Shown here piece by piece: positions 1 through 7,983 of a DNA stretch of 13,450 nt. The notes under the pieces are model-generated. The model had not been told where the DNA came from. It made no database searches and saw only the letters and a program-made list of their open reading frames with translations. Position 1 is the stretch's first letter; each line of letters starts with the position of its first letter. Location of the stretch: NCBI GenBank assembly GCA_002367105.1, contig DFCS01000009.1:1-13450 (forward strand), given 5' to 3'. The stretch is from Hungatella sp. UBA3048 (lineage in GTDB: Bacteria; Bacillota; Clostridia; Lachnospirales; Lachnospiraceae). Made by a program: the position numbers and the translations under genes.

Positions 1-1923
1 ATCCAGGCAAAGCCTACCAGCAACAGGCCCCCAAAGAGCGCTTATAAAAATGACAGATTTGATAAGAGAGATAAAGATGACGAGGCTAAGAAAAGGGCAC
101 AGGGCAAGGGCGGAAAGCAGTTAAAGGTTCCGGTTCAGCCTCCGGTGCATGCAGAGCCTAAAGTAGAAGAGATAAAGACCATAACTCTCCCAGATATCCT
201 GACGATTAAGGAACTGGCTGAGAAGATGAAGCTTCAGCCGTCTGCCATTGTAAAGAAGCTGTTCTTACAGGGTAAAATCGTTACCCTTAATACGGAAATC
301 GATTATGAGCAGGCAGAAGAGATCGCTTTGGGATATGATGTTCTCTGTGAGAAAGAAATAAAAATAGATGTTATTGAAGAACTGCTTAAAGAGGCTGATG
401 AAAATGAGGCAGATATGGTTTCCAGACCGCCGGTAGTCTGCGTTATGGGCCATGTTGACCATGGTAAAACATCCCTTCTTGATGCGATCCGCCAAAGCCA
501 TGTAACCTCCAGAGAGGCAGGCGGAATCACCCAGCATATTGGTGCTTATACCGTAGAAGTTAACGGAGAAAAGATCACATTTTTGGATACTCCGGGACAC
601 GAGGCCTTTACTGCCATGCGTATGAGAGGTGCTCAGTCTACTGATATTGCAATTCTTGTAGTAGCAGCTGATGACGGTGTGATGCCTCAGACTGTGGAGG
701 CAATCAACCATGCCAAGGCAGCTGAAGTGGAAATCATTGTCGCCATTAATAAGATTGATAAACCAAGTGCCAATATTGACAAGGTAAAGCAGGAATTATC
801 TGAATATGAACTGATTCCCGAGGACTGGGGCGGAAGCACCATATTTGTTCCGGTTTCTGCCCATACAAAGGACGGTATCAAGGAACTTCTGGAAATGATC
901 CTTCTGACCGCAGAGGTAAAGGAATTAAAGGCTAATCCGAACCGCCGGGCAAGAGGTCTTATTATTGAGGCTGAGCTAGATAAGGGCAAAGGACCGGTAG
1001 CTACTGTACTGGTACAGAAGGGAACTCTTCGGGTAGGTGACACGGTTACCGCTGGATCCTGTTACGGAAAAGTCCGCGCCATGATGGATGACAAGGGCCG
1101 CAGAGTAAAAGAAGCAGGTCCATCCACTCCGGTTGAGATTTTAGGACTTAACGACGTTCCAAATGCAGGCGAAGTCCTGGTTGGAACCGAAAATGAAAAA
1201 GAAGCCAGAACCTTTGCAGAGACATTTATTTCCGAAGGTAAGAATAAATTACTGGAAGATACAAAGGCTAAGTTATCACTGGATGATTTATTCAGCCAGA
1301 TCAAAGCCGGCAATATCAAGGAGCTTCCGATTATCGTGAAAGCAGATGTACAGGGTTCCGTGGAAGCGGTAAAGCAGAGCCTTGTAAAGCTGTCTAATGA
1401 AGAGGTTATGGTAAAGGTAATCCACGGAGGCGTAGGTGCAATTAATGAGTCTGACGTTTCCCTGGCTTCCGCATCCAATGCGATCATCATCGGCTTTAAC
1501 GTAAGGCCTGATGTAACTGCAAAATCCATAGCAGACCGGGAAAAAGTGGATATGAGGCTTTACAAGGTAATCTATCAGGCCATTGAGGATGTAGAGGCGG
1601 CGATGAAGGGCATGCTTGATCCGATATTTGAAGAGAAGATCATCGGCCACGCAATCGTTCGCCAGACCTTTAAGGCATCCGGTGTAGGTACCATTGCAGG
1701 CTCCTACGTAATGGATGGTAAGTTCCAGAGAGGCTGCAGCGTCCGCATCACGCGTGCCGGAGAGCAGATCTACGATGGTCCTCTGGCTTCCTTAAAGAGA
1801 TTTAAGGATGATGTGAAGGAAGTTGCAACCGGTTATGAGTGCGGCCTTGTATTTGAGAAATTTAATGATATTCAGGAAGACGATATGATTGAAGCATATG
1901 CCATGGTTGAGGTTCCCCGCTAG
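1..1923 (+). CDS. infB: Translation initiation factor IF-2 (5' end outside window)
   Basis: IF-2 is the cytoplasmic GTPase that places initiator fMet-tRNA in the 30S P site and promotes subunit joining. The frame is open from base 1, so only the C-terminal 640 residues are present; the GTG at 145 is internal, not the start. Codons 1-50 are a charged, low-complexity linker typical of the variable IF-2 N-terminus. An IF2_N-type helical domain follows (about codons 60-115). The G domain then shows GHVDHGKT at 448-471, GGITQHIG, DTPGH at 586-600, NKID at 748-759 and an SAH G5 motif. Beta-barrel domain II, domain III and the C-terminal tRNA-binding domain follow, ending in AYAMVEVPR. Length and motifs look complete apart from the missing 5' end. 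It heads an infB-rbfA-nrnA-truB-ribF run, the usual order in Firmicutes. Identity is certain from the motifs. Confidence 0.98.
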   Translation: MQAKPTSNRPPKSAYKNDRFDKRDKDDEAKKRAQGKGGKQLKVPVQPPVHAEPKVEEIKTITLPDILTIKELAEKMKLQPSAIVKKLFLQGKIVTLNTEIDYEQAEEIALGYDVLCEKEIKIDVIEELLKEADENEADMVSRPPVVCVMGHVDHGKTSLLDAIRQSHVTSREAGGITQHIGAYTVEVNGEKITFLDTPGHEAFTAMRMRGAQSTDIAILVVAADDGVMPQTVEAINHAKAAEVEIIVAINKIDKPSANIDKVKQELSEYELIPEDWGGSTIFVPVSAHTKDGIKELLEMILLTAEVKELKANPNRRARGLIIEAELDKGKGPVATVLVQKGTLRVGDTVTAGSCYGKVRAMMDDKGRRVKEAGPSTPVEILGLNDVPNAGEVLVGTENEKEARTFAETFISEGKNKLLEDTKAKLSLDDLFSQIKAGNIKELPIIVKADVQGSVEAVKQSLVKLSNEEVMVKVIHGGVGAINESDVSLASASNAIIIGFNVRPDVTAKSIADREKVDMRLYKVIYQAIEDVEAAMKGMLDPIFEEKIIGHAIVRQTFKASGVGTIAGSYVMDGKFQRGCSVRITRAGEQIYDGPLASLKRFKDDVKEVATGYECGLVFEKFNDIQEDDMIEAYAMVEVPR

Positions 1924-1953
1924 GAACCTGCATCCTGGAATTTTGAAAAGATG

Positions 1954-1980
1954 AGCCCGTAATGCGGGCTGGTCTTTTTG
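1954..1980 (+). terminator. Weak hairpin with T-rich tail between infB and rbfA
   Basis: A 6-bp GC-rich inverted repeat (AGCCCG at 1954-1959, CGGGCT at 1965-1970, 5-nt loop) is followed within 2 nt by an imperfect T tract (1973-1979). It resembles a short intrinsic terminator or attenuator in the 87-nt infB-rbfA gap. The genes downstream have no clear promoter of their own here, so partial read-through is the more likely behaviour. It could also be an RNA-processing or stabilising stem. Confidence 0.45.
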
Positions 1981-2010
1981 AAACTGCGGACAAAAAACGA
2001 AAGGAATAAC

Positions 2011-2373
2011 ATGCGTAAAAACAGTATAAAGAATACTAGAATCAACATGGAGGTCCAGAGGGAGTTAAGTGAGATCATCCGTCTGGAAATCAAAGATCCA
2101 AGAATCCATCCCATGACTACCGTGGTTGACGTTTCAGTTACCCCGGATTTAAAATACTGTAAGGCATTCATCAGTATTTTGGGAGATGAGGAGGCTGGGA
2201 AGGCTACCATAGAAGGATTAAAAAGTGCAGAAGGCTACATCCGCCGTGAATTGGCAAGGAGAGTAAACCTTCGCAATACGCCGGAGATCAAGTTTATTTT
2301 GGATCAGTCCATTGAATATGGGGTAAATATGTCCAAATTAATAGACGAGGTAACGAAAGATATCAGAGATTAG
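2011..2373 (+). CDS. rbfA: 30S ribosome-binding factor A
   Basis: RbfA is a small KH-like protein that binds immature 30S subunits and helps mature the 5' end of 16S rRNA; it matters especially during growth in the cold. The product is 120 residues, normal for the family. It shows the helical N-terminus (INMEVQRELSEIIRLEIKDP), the central VSVTPDLKYCKAFIS strand region and the conserved NTPEIKFILDQSIEYG block (residues 89-104). I chose the ATG at 2011 because AAAGGA lies about 6 nt upstream. The frame is open back to a TTG at 1978, but that codon falls in the T tract of the upstream hairpin and has no ribosome binding site. It sits 87 nt after infB and 12 nt before the nrnA start, consistent with co-transcription. 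Confidence 0.95.
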   Translation: MRKNSIKNTRINMEVQRELSEIIRLEIKDPRIHPMTTVVDVSVTPDLKYCKAFISILGDEEAGKATIEGLKSAEGYIRRELARRVNLRNTPEIKFILDQSIEYGVNMSKLIDEVTKDIRD

Positions 2374-2385
2374 GGAGGTGCCCTT

Positions 2386-3336
2386 GTGAGTTTTTTTGAC
2401 ACAGTGCTTGAAGATGTGAAAACGGTAGCAATCATGGGTCATGTCCGTCCGGACGGGGACTGCGTCGGTTCCTGTCTGGCGGCTTACAACTATCTGGAAA
2501 AGCATCATCCGGAAGTGAAGGCGGTGGTATATCTTGAGACCCCTTCTTCCAAATTTGATTATCTCAGGAATTTTGACCGCATTGTCAGTGACTTTTCAGA
2601 GGATAAAGAATATGACCTCTGCGTTTGCCTTGACAGCAGTGATACGCTCCGGTTCGGAGAGGCAGCAAAGTTCTTAAATACCGCAAAAAAAAGTCTCTGT
2701 GTGGATCACCACGTTACCAATTTAAGATACGCAAAAGAGAATATTGTACAGGATGATGCCAGTTCGACCTGCGAGGTGCTTTACGGCCTCTTAGATGAAA
2801 ATAAGATTACCAGGGAAATCGCAGAATGCATTTATACCGGAATTATCCATGATACCGGAGTGTTTAAATACGACTGCACTTCAAAAAGGACGATGGAGAT
2901 TGCAGGGAAGCTGATGGAAAAGGGAATCGACTTTTCAAAGATCATCGATGACAGTTTTTACCGGAAGACCTATATCCAGAATCAGATTCTGGGAAGGGCC
3001 TTATTAGAAAGCATAACCTTTCATGACAATCGTTGCATTTTCAGTGCCATCAGCAAAAAGGAAATGGATTTCTACGGTGTTACCGGTGCAGATATGGATG
3101 GAATCATTGATCAGCTTCGAATCACAGAGGGTGTGGAATGTGCCATATTCATGTATGAAATCTCATGCAGGGAGTATAAGGTGAGTCTGCGCTCTACCAC
3201 AGATCTTGATGTGAGCAAAATTGCCGTTTATTTCGGCGGCGGCGGTCATAAAAAAGCGGCCGGCTGTACTATGGCAGGTAGTGTTCATGATGTGATCAAC
3301 AATCTGTCGAATCAGATTGCAAAACAGCTTAACTAG
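2386..3336 (+). CDS. nrnA: DHH/DHHA1 phosphoesterase, NrnA-type nanoRNase / pAp phosphatase
   Basis: Cytoplasmic, metal-dependent phosphoesterase of the NrnA family. Characterised members degrade 2-5 nt RNA fragments and dephosphorylate 3'-phosphoadenosine 5'-phosphate. The 316-residue product carries the full DHH set: GHVRPDGD (18-25), LDSSD (82-86), the signature DHH at 107-109 within VDHHVTN, and HD at 155-156 in IIHDTG. The C-terminal DHHA1 domain has its glycine-rich substrate loop GGGGHKKAAG (284-293). All metal-ligand positions I can recognise are present. The start is GTG at 2386, supported by GGGAGGTG at 2373-2380, which overlaps the rbfA stop codon and so suggests translational coupling. 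Position between rbfA and truB is standard for Firmicutes. The family call is firm; which substrate dominates in vivo cannot be read from sequence. Confidence 0.93.
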   Translation: MSFFDTVLEDVKTVAIMGHVRPDGDCVGSCLAAYNYLEKHHPEVKAVVYLETPSSKFDYLRNFDRIVSDFSEDKEYDLCVCLDSSDTLRFGEAAKFLNTAKKSLCVDHHVTNLRYAKENIVQDDASSTCEVLYGLLDENKITREIAECIYTGIIHDTGVFKYDCTSKRTMEIAGKLMEKGIDFSKIIDDSFYRKTYIQNQILGRALLESITFHDNRCIFSAISKKEMDFYGVTGADMDGIIDQLRITEGVECAIFMYEISCREYKVSLRSTTDLDVSKIAVYFGGGGHKKAAGCTMAGSVHDVINNLSNQIAKQLN

Positions 3337-3347
3337 GAGATGGATCT

Positions 3348-4346
3348 ATGGCAGACGGTATCATCAATGTATACAAGGAAAAAGGATTTACCTCTCATGA
3401 CGTTGTGGCGAAAATGAGAGGTATTTTAAAGCAGAAAAAGATAGGACATACAGGAACCTTAGATCCCATGGCAGAGGGAGTATTGCCCGTATGCCTGGGA
3501 AAGGCAACGAAGCTTTGCGATATGCTGACGGATAAGACCAAAACCTATGAGGCGGTCCTGCTTCTGGGCAGGGAAACGGATACCCAGGATACTACAGGAG
3601 AAGTTCTGGCGGAATATCCGGTCAATATCGATGAGGCCCAGGTAAAGGAAGCCGTACTCAGCTTTTTTGGTCATTACGATCAGATACCTCCCATGTATTC
3701 CGCCTTAAAGGTAGACGGAAAAAAGCTTTATGAGCTGGCCAGAGCCGGAATAGAAGTGGAGCGGAAAGCCAGGCCTGTGGAGATTTTGGAGATCACTGTA
3801 GACCGGATCCAGCTCCCCCGGGTAACCATGACTGTAACCTGTTCCAAGGGAACCTATATCAGGACCCTTTGCTATGACATCGGGAGAAAGCTTGGCTGCG
3901 GAGGGTGCATGGAATCCCTTCTCCGCACTCAGGTTTCCGGGTTTAGCTTAAAGGACAGCCTGACCCTGGCGCAGATCGAGGAACTTCGGGATGATGGAAC
4001 CTTGGAGAATCATATCCTTGCTGTGGACAAGGTATTTTCGGAATATCCGGCACTTAAGATGAAACAGGATTTTGACAAGCTGGTGCACAATGGAAACCCC
4101 TTTTACAGGAACCAGGCAGAGGGAGACTCTCTGTTACCTGACGGACCTGTAAGAGTATATGACAGCAGGAACCAGTTTATTGGAGTTTACGTACCTGACA
4201 GGGAGAAGGAGCTTCTTAAGCCTCAAAAGGTATTTCTGGGAGGAACGCCACCCCTTCCAGGGATCCCTATATGCCCTGAGAATACGGGCAGGAAAGAGGA
4301 ATTGAATCATGAAATATATAACCGGAACCAGAGAATTTCAGATTGA
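3348..4346 (+). CDS. truB: tRNA pseudouridine(55) synthase TruB
   Basis: TruB converts U55 in the T-arm of most tRNAs to pseudouridine. The product is 332 residues. The catalytic motif GHTGTLDPMAEGVLP (33-47) holds the nucleophile Asp39. Tyr67 lies in KTYEAVLLLG (64-73), and the SKGTYIRTL motif (166-174) is present. A degenerate PUA-like C-terminal domain follows (about 230-300). The ATG at 3348 has AGGAGA 7 nt upstream, overlapping the nrnA stop. The last 30 or so residues after PQKVFLGG look like an unconserved tail; many bacterial TruB proteins stop near 290-310. Because of this tail the gene runs 38 bp into ribF in another frame. The core enzyme is intact and the identity secure; whether the tail is functional is unknown. 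Confidence 0.96.
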   Translation: MADGIINVYKEKGFTSHDVVAKMRGILKQKKIGHTGTLDPMAEGVLPVCLGKATKLCDMLTDKTKTYEAVLLLGRETDTQDTTGEVLAEYPVNIDEAQVKEAVLSFFGHYDQIPPMYSALKVDGKKLYELARAGIEVERKARPVEILEITVDRIQLPRVTMTVTCSKGTYIRTLCYDIGRKLGCGGCMESLLRTQVSGFSLKDSLTLAQIEELRDDGTLENHILAVDKVFSEYPALKMKQDFDKLVHNGNPFYRNQAEGDSLLPDGPVRVYDSRNQFIGVYVPDREKELLKPQKVFLGGTPPLPGIPICPENTGRKEELNHEIYNRNQRISD

Positions 4347-5262
4347 AGAGCCTGCAATCGTAACACTGGGAAAATTCGACGGACGCCACAGAGGACACCA
4401 GAAGCTGTTAAAGCAGATGGGAGAGCTAAAGCTGGCAAAAGGGTATAAAACGGCTGTCCTTACCTTTGATATGGCCCCCCTTACCCTCATGACAGGAAGC
4501 CCCCAAAAGGCCATTACTACCAATCTGGAGAGAAAAAATAACTTAAAAAAGATCGGTATCGATTATTTAGTGGAATATCCCTTTACAGAGGAAACCTCGC
4601 ATATGGATCCGGAAGAATTCGTAAAGCGTGTTCTGGCAGGCCAGATGAATGCCAGGATCATCGTTGTTGGTACGGATTGTTCCTTTGGATACCAGGGAGC
4701 GGGAAATGCGGACAGCCTTTACCAGTGGAAAGAACGGTATGGTTATGAACTGATCGTTATACCGAAAGAGCAGGATGACCACCGGGATATCAGCAGCACC
4801 TACATCAGAGAACAACTGGATTCCGGAAATATGGAGAAGGCCAACGAGCTTTTGGGGGAGCCATATGCCATTCATGGAACCGTGGTCCACGGCAACCATA
4901 TCGGAGGAGCGGTTCTTGGATTTCCCACGGCCAATATCATGCCTTCGCCGGAGAAGCACCTTCCTTTATTCGGCGTGTATGTGTCCAAAGTATTTGTGGA
5001 CGGTACTTATTATGGGGGCATTACGAATATCGGAAGAAAGCCCACGGTGGAGGGAAATTCGCCTGTTGGAGCAGAAACCTTTATTTATGGTATAAATGAG
5101 GATATATATGGAAAGACTATAGAAGTACAGCTTTTGCATTTTGTCCGTCCTGAACGGAAATTTGAAGGGCTGGAACAATTAAAAGCTCAGATCGGGAAGG
5201 ATAGAGAATACGGGATGCGGTATTTAAAAGACCTTTCAGATCAGCAAATTACTCATTTGTAA
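4309..5262 (+). CDS. ribF: Bifunctional riboflavin kinase / FAD synthetase
   Basis: RibF phosphorylates riboflavin to FMN and adenylylates FMN to FAD in the cytoplasm. The 317-residue product has an N-terminal nucleotidyltransferase domain with GKFDGRHRGH (21-30, the HxGH-like ATP motif), VGTDCSFGYQG (120-130) and ISSTYIRE (161-168). The C-terminal flavokinase domain carries GFPTAN (204-209), TNIGRKPTV (239-247) and AETF with the likely catalytic Glu256. The ATG at 4309 is supported by AAAGAGGA at 4293-4300. It overlaps the end of truB by 38 bp in a different frame, implying linked translation. In many Firmicutes rpsO follows ribF; here a cell-wall hydrolase gene follows instead. Length and both active-site sets are normal. 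Confidence 0.96.
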   Translation: MKYITGTREFQIEEPAIVTLGKFDGRHRGHQKLLKQMGELKLAKGYKTAVLTFDMAPLTLMTGSPQKAITTNLERKNNLKKIGIDYLVEYPFTEETSHMDPEEFVKRVLAGQMNARIIVVGTDCSFGYQGAGNADSLYQWKERYGYELIVIPKEQDDHRDISSTYIREQLDSGNMEKANELLGEPYAIHGTVVHGNHIGGAVLGFPTANIMPSPEKHLPLFGVYVSKVFVDGTYYGGITNIGRKPTVEGNSPVGAETFIYGINEDIYGKTIEVQLLHFVRPERKFEGLEQLKAQIGKDREYGMRYLKDLSDQQITHL

Positions 5263-5277
5263 AGGAAAGGCCATAAC

Positions 5278-6339
5278 TTGCGAAGGAAAGTGCATATGAC
5301 TGACAAAGCATGGAAGGTACTAGGCTTTGCTATCGCATGCGGCAGTGCCGTATGGATAGGAACAGCAGATGTACAGGCCGCAAAATCAGAACCTAACTTA
5401 AAGACCGGTTCGCCTGTAGCAGGCATTTCGGTCTACATGGATCAATATCAGGATTCCATGAAACAGGAAGGAACGGAAACGCCGGCCGGTCTTACGCAGG
5501 AAAAAATGAGGTATGGAACCTTCAACTCAATCTTTCAGAATCTTGGGGTGAGTGTGGTGGAGGATTCCTTGAACATCAGAAAAGAACCAAAGAATGATGC
5601 GGAAATCGTGGGGAAATTGAGAAACCATGCCGGCAGCAGTGTGCTGTCAGAAGAAAATGGCTGGTATAAAATAAAGTCAGGGCAGGTAACCGGTTATGTA
5701 TACGGAAAATATCTGGCCACCGGACAGGATGCCAGAGCAATTGCCTACTATAACATGAAGCTGATGCTCCGGGTAGACACCGAAACCCTTCGGGTCCGCA
5801 GCAAACCGAATACGGATTCTGAAGTACTGGGCAAGATTCATGAGGGTGAAACATATTCTTTTATCTCCCATAACGGGGGATGGGCAAAGATCCAATATAA
5901 TGGGCAGACAGCCTATGCTTACGCACCAGAAAATGCCACAATCGCATTTACCATACCTGAAGCGGAAAAAAACAGTGATCTTCGCAATCAGGTTGTAAAC
6001 TATGCGGTCGGGTTTGTGGGGAACCCATACCGATGGGGCGGCACCAATCCTAATACAGGAGCGGACTGCTCCGGTTTTGTCCAGTATGTGATGGAGCATG
6101 CCGCAGGAGTTCATTTAGACCGTACCTCCAGGCAGCAGGCCGAAGAGGGAGAAGTCATACCGGCTTCCAGCATGGAGCCTGGCGATTTGCTGTTCTATGC
6201 AAGCGGAAGGCAAATCGACCACGTGGCCATGTATATTGGAAAGGGAAAAATCGTCCATGCGGCAAACCGCAGGAGCGGGATCAAAATCTCCACCTGGAAT
6301 TACAGGAAGCCAGTCACCATACGGCGGGTGATTCCATGA
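5278..6339 (+). CDS. Secreted SH3b-NlpC/P60 cell-wall hydrolase
   Basis: Predicted exported peptidoglycan hydrolase, probably a gamma-D-Glu-diamino acid endopeptidase by family. The N-terminus has basic residues, a hydrophobic stretch (about 11-28) and a plausible signal peptidase site near DVQA-AKS (about 34/35). Two bacterial SH3 repeats (about 92-148 and 163-217) likely bind the wall. The NlpC/P60 domain (about 234-350) begins with NPYRWGGTNP and has the expected triad: Cys264 in GADCSGF, His315 in IDHVAMYIG and His327 in VHAAN. There is no LPXTG anchor. The TTG start at 5278 follows AAAGGAAAGG (5261-5270). An in-frame ATG at 5296 with AAGGA 8 nt upstream is almost as good and keeps the signal peptide, so the start is uncertain by 6 residues. 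It lies 15 bp after ribF without an intervening promoter. Confidence 0.92.
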   Translation: MRRKVHMTDKAWKVLGFAIACGSAVWIGTADVQAAKSEPNLKTGSPVAGISVYMDQYQDSMKQEGTETPAGLTQEKMRYGTFNSIFQNLGVSVVEDSLNIRKEPKNDAEIVGKLRNHAGSSVLSEENGWYKIKSGQVTGYVYGKYLATGQDARAIAYYNMKLMLRVDTETLRVRSKPNTDSEVLGKIHEGETYSFISHNGGWAKIQYNGQTAYAYAPENATIAFTIPEAEKNSDLRNQVVNYAVGFVGNPYRWGGTNPNTGADCSGFVQYVMEHAAGVHLDRTSRQQAEEGEVIPASSMEPGDLLFYASGRQIDHVAMYIGKGKIVHAANRRSGIKISTWNYRKPVTIRRVIP

Positions 6340-6350
6340 CAATGATATTA

Positions 6351-6425
6351 AAAAACAAAAACAAAGACTGCAGATAGGCGCCCCATATGGAAGGGGCCTC
6401 CTGTCTGCAGCCTTTGTTTTTAATT
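6351..6425. terminator. Bidirectional intrinsic terminator between convergent operons
   Basis: A long, nearly continuous inverted repeat has its left arm from AAAAACAAAG at 6357-6366 and its right arm ending in CTTTGTTTTT at 6412-6421. The arms include CTGCAGA/TCTGCAG and a GCCCC/GGGGC top, with a few mismatches. A-rich sequence on the left and T-rich sequence on the right supply U tracts for transcripts from both sides. It therefore ends the ribF-NlpC/P60 operon on + and the liv operon on -. The livF stop codon (6420-6422) overlaps its right edge. Confidence 0.93.
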
Positions 6426-7130
6426 TTTCTTTTTTCCAAGATAAGCTGCTTTTACCGATTCGTCGGCCAACAGCTTTTTCCCGGACCCTGTCAAGGTGAT
6501 CTGCCCGGTTTCCAGAACGTAGCCGATATCAGCCGTATGAAGAGCCATATTGGCATTTTGTTCGATGAGAAGAACGGTTACCCCTTTTTTGTTGATCTCC
6601 CGGATTATAGAGAATATATCCTTTACAATCAGCGGAGCAAGACCCAGTGAAGGTTCATCCATCATGAGGATCTTTGGCTGACTCATAAGAGCCCTGGCAA
6701 CTGCCAGCATTTGCTGCTCGCCTCCTGAAAGGGTACCGGAAAGCTGCCAGCTCCTTTCTTTTAACCGGGGAAATAATTCATAAATCCAGTCGATATCATC
6801 CTTAAGATCATCATTTCTTAAATAGGCTCCGATCTTAATATTTTCAATAACGGTCATATCCGGAAACACGTGGCGCCCTTCCGGTACCAGAGCAATTCCC
6901 TTGGATATAATATCCGGAGTATCCTTGCCGATCAGTTCCTCCCCATCCAGGGTGATGCTGCTTCCGGCTGACGGTTTTACCAGACCGACAATAGATTTTA
7001 AGGTCGTGCTTTTTCCGGCTCCATTGGCACCGATCAGGGTCACAATGCTTTTATCCGGCACTTCAAAGGAAATTCCCTTAACGGCTTCAATTCCGCCGTA
7101 ATTCACTCGCAAGTTATCAATCTTCAGCAT
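6420..7130 (-). CDS. livF: Branched-chain amino acid ABC transporter ATPase LivF
   Basis: One of the two cytoplasmic ATPases that power the LivKHMGF importer for leucine, isoleucine and valine. The 236-residue product is typical for LivF. It has Walker A GANGAGKST (34-42), the family stretch LVPEGRHVFPDMTV (81-94), signature LSGGEQQ (134-140) and Walker B ILMMDEP (154-160). The switch position reads LLIEQN (187-192), with Gln where many ABC ATPases have the H-loop His; this is usual in LivF proteins and not a defect. The ATG at 7130 lies inside the end of livG (14-bp overlap), with a G-rich GGGGGTG upstream, pointing to coupled translation. It is the last gene of the operon; its stop codon lies in the shared terminator. 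Confidence 0.96.
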   Translation of the reverse strand: MLKIDNLRVNYGGIEAVKGISFEVPDKSIVTLIGANGAGKSTTLKSIVGLVKPSAGSSITLDGEELIGKDTPDIISKGIALVPEGRHVFPDMTVIENIKIGAYLRNDDLKDDIDWIYELFPRLKERSWQLSGTLSGGEQQMLAVARALMSQPKILMMDEPSLGLAPLIVKDIFSIIREINKKGVTVLLIEQNANMALHTADIGYVLETGQITLTGSGKKLLADESVKAAYLGKKKN

Positions 7131-7983
7131 CGTCGCTCACCCCCAGATATGCTTCAATTACCCGTTCATTGTTCTGGATATCCTCCGGCGTTCCCTGCGC
7201 GATCAGCTTACCAAAATCCAGAACATAGATGCGGTCGGAAATCTGCATGACCAGATCCATATGGTGCTCGATCATGAATACGGTTAGATGGTAAGAATCC
7301 CGGATTTGTTTGATAAAATCCGTTAATTCCTGGGTTTCCTGAGGATTCATGCCTGCAGCCGGCTCGTCAAGCAGCAGAAGTTTTGGTTCCGTTGCAAGGG
7401 CTCTGGCGATTTCTAAGCGCCTCTGTAAGCCGTAGGGAAGAGAGGTTGCAATTTCATCCTTTAAATGAAGCAGGTTTTGTTCCTCTAAAAGGGCAGCGGT
7501 TTCCGCCCGCATCCGTTCCTCTTCCCTGCGGTTTAACCGAAGAGTTGCGGAAAATACATTCTGTTTTGCGCGCATGTGCTTTGCAATGAGCACGTTGTCA
7601 AATACGGACAGCTGTCCGAAAAGTCGGATGTTCTGGAAGGTACGTGCAATGCCTCTTTTTGTGATCACATCCGGCGTGCTGCTGATCACTGAGATTGGAC
7701 CTGGTGTTACTTCTCCCAGATAGTTTTTTTTCATTTTACCCTTCGGAGTATTGGCTAGAATGGTTTCTCCCATAAAGTCCACCTGCCCGAAGGTCGGCTC
7801 ATAAATACCGGTAACACAGTTAAATGCGGTTGTCTTTCCTGCGCCGTTGGGACCGATTAAGGCCACTATTTCACCCTGGTTTACGTCAAGGGTCAGACCG
7901 TTTACGGCCACAACGCCGCCGAACTGCATGGTAATGTCCTGCATGTGGAGCACGTTAATTGGAGTTTTTGCCGTGTTTGACAT
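7117..7983 (-). CDS. livG: Branched-chain amino acid ABC transporter ATPase LivG
   Basis: Second ATPase of the LivKHMGF importer. The 288-residue product shows Walker A GPNGAGKTT (44-52), the Q-loop region RGIARTFQNIRLF (110-122), a degenerate signature LPYGLQRRLEIARAL (182-196), Walker B LLLLDEPAAGMN (202-213) and H-loop His240 in MIEHHMD. Between the first beta-strands and the Q-loop there is an insert of about 25 residues (roughly 78-105, starting NTPKGKMKKNYLG) relative to the 255-residue E. coli LivG as I remember it; similar insertions occur in clostridial homologues. The ATG overlaps the livM stop as TAATG, a classic coupling arrangement, and GGGAG lies upstream. The gene overlaps livF by 14 bp. 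Confidence 0.96.
   Translation of the reverse strand: MSNTAKTPINVLHMQDITMQFGGVVAVNGLTLDVNQGEIVALIGPNGAGKTTAFNCVTGIYEPTFGQVDFMGETILANTPKGKMKKNYLGEVTPGPISVISSTPDVITKRGIARTFQNIRLFGQLSVFDNVLIAKHMRAKQNVFSATLRLNRREEERMRAETAALLEEQNLLHLKDEIATSLPYGLQRRLEIARALATEPKLLLLDEPAAGMNPQETQELTDFIKQIRDSYHLTVFMIEHHMDLVMQISDRIYVLDFGKLIAQGTPEDIQNNERVIEAYLGVSDDAED

Noticed and set aside
6387..6650. 87-codon frame on + over the terminator and the 3' end of livF
   Set aside because: It begins inside the terminator hairpin, is antisense to the conserved livF coding sequence and has no family features.
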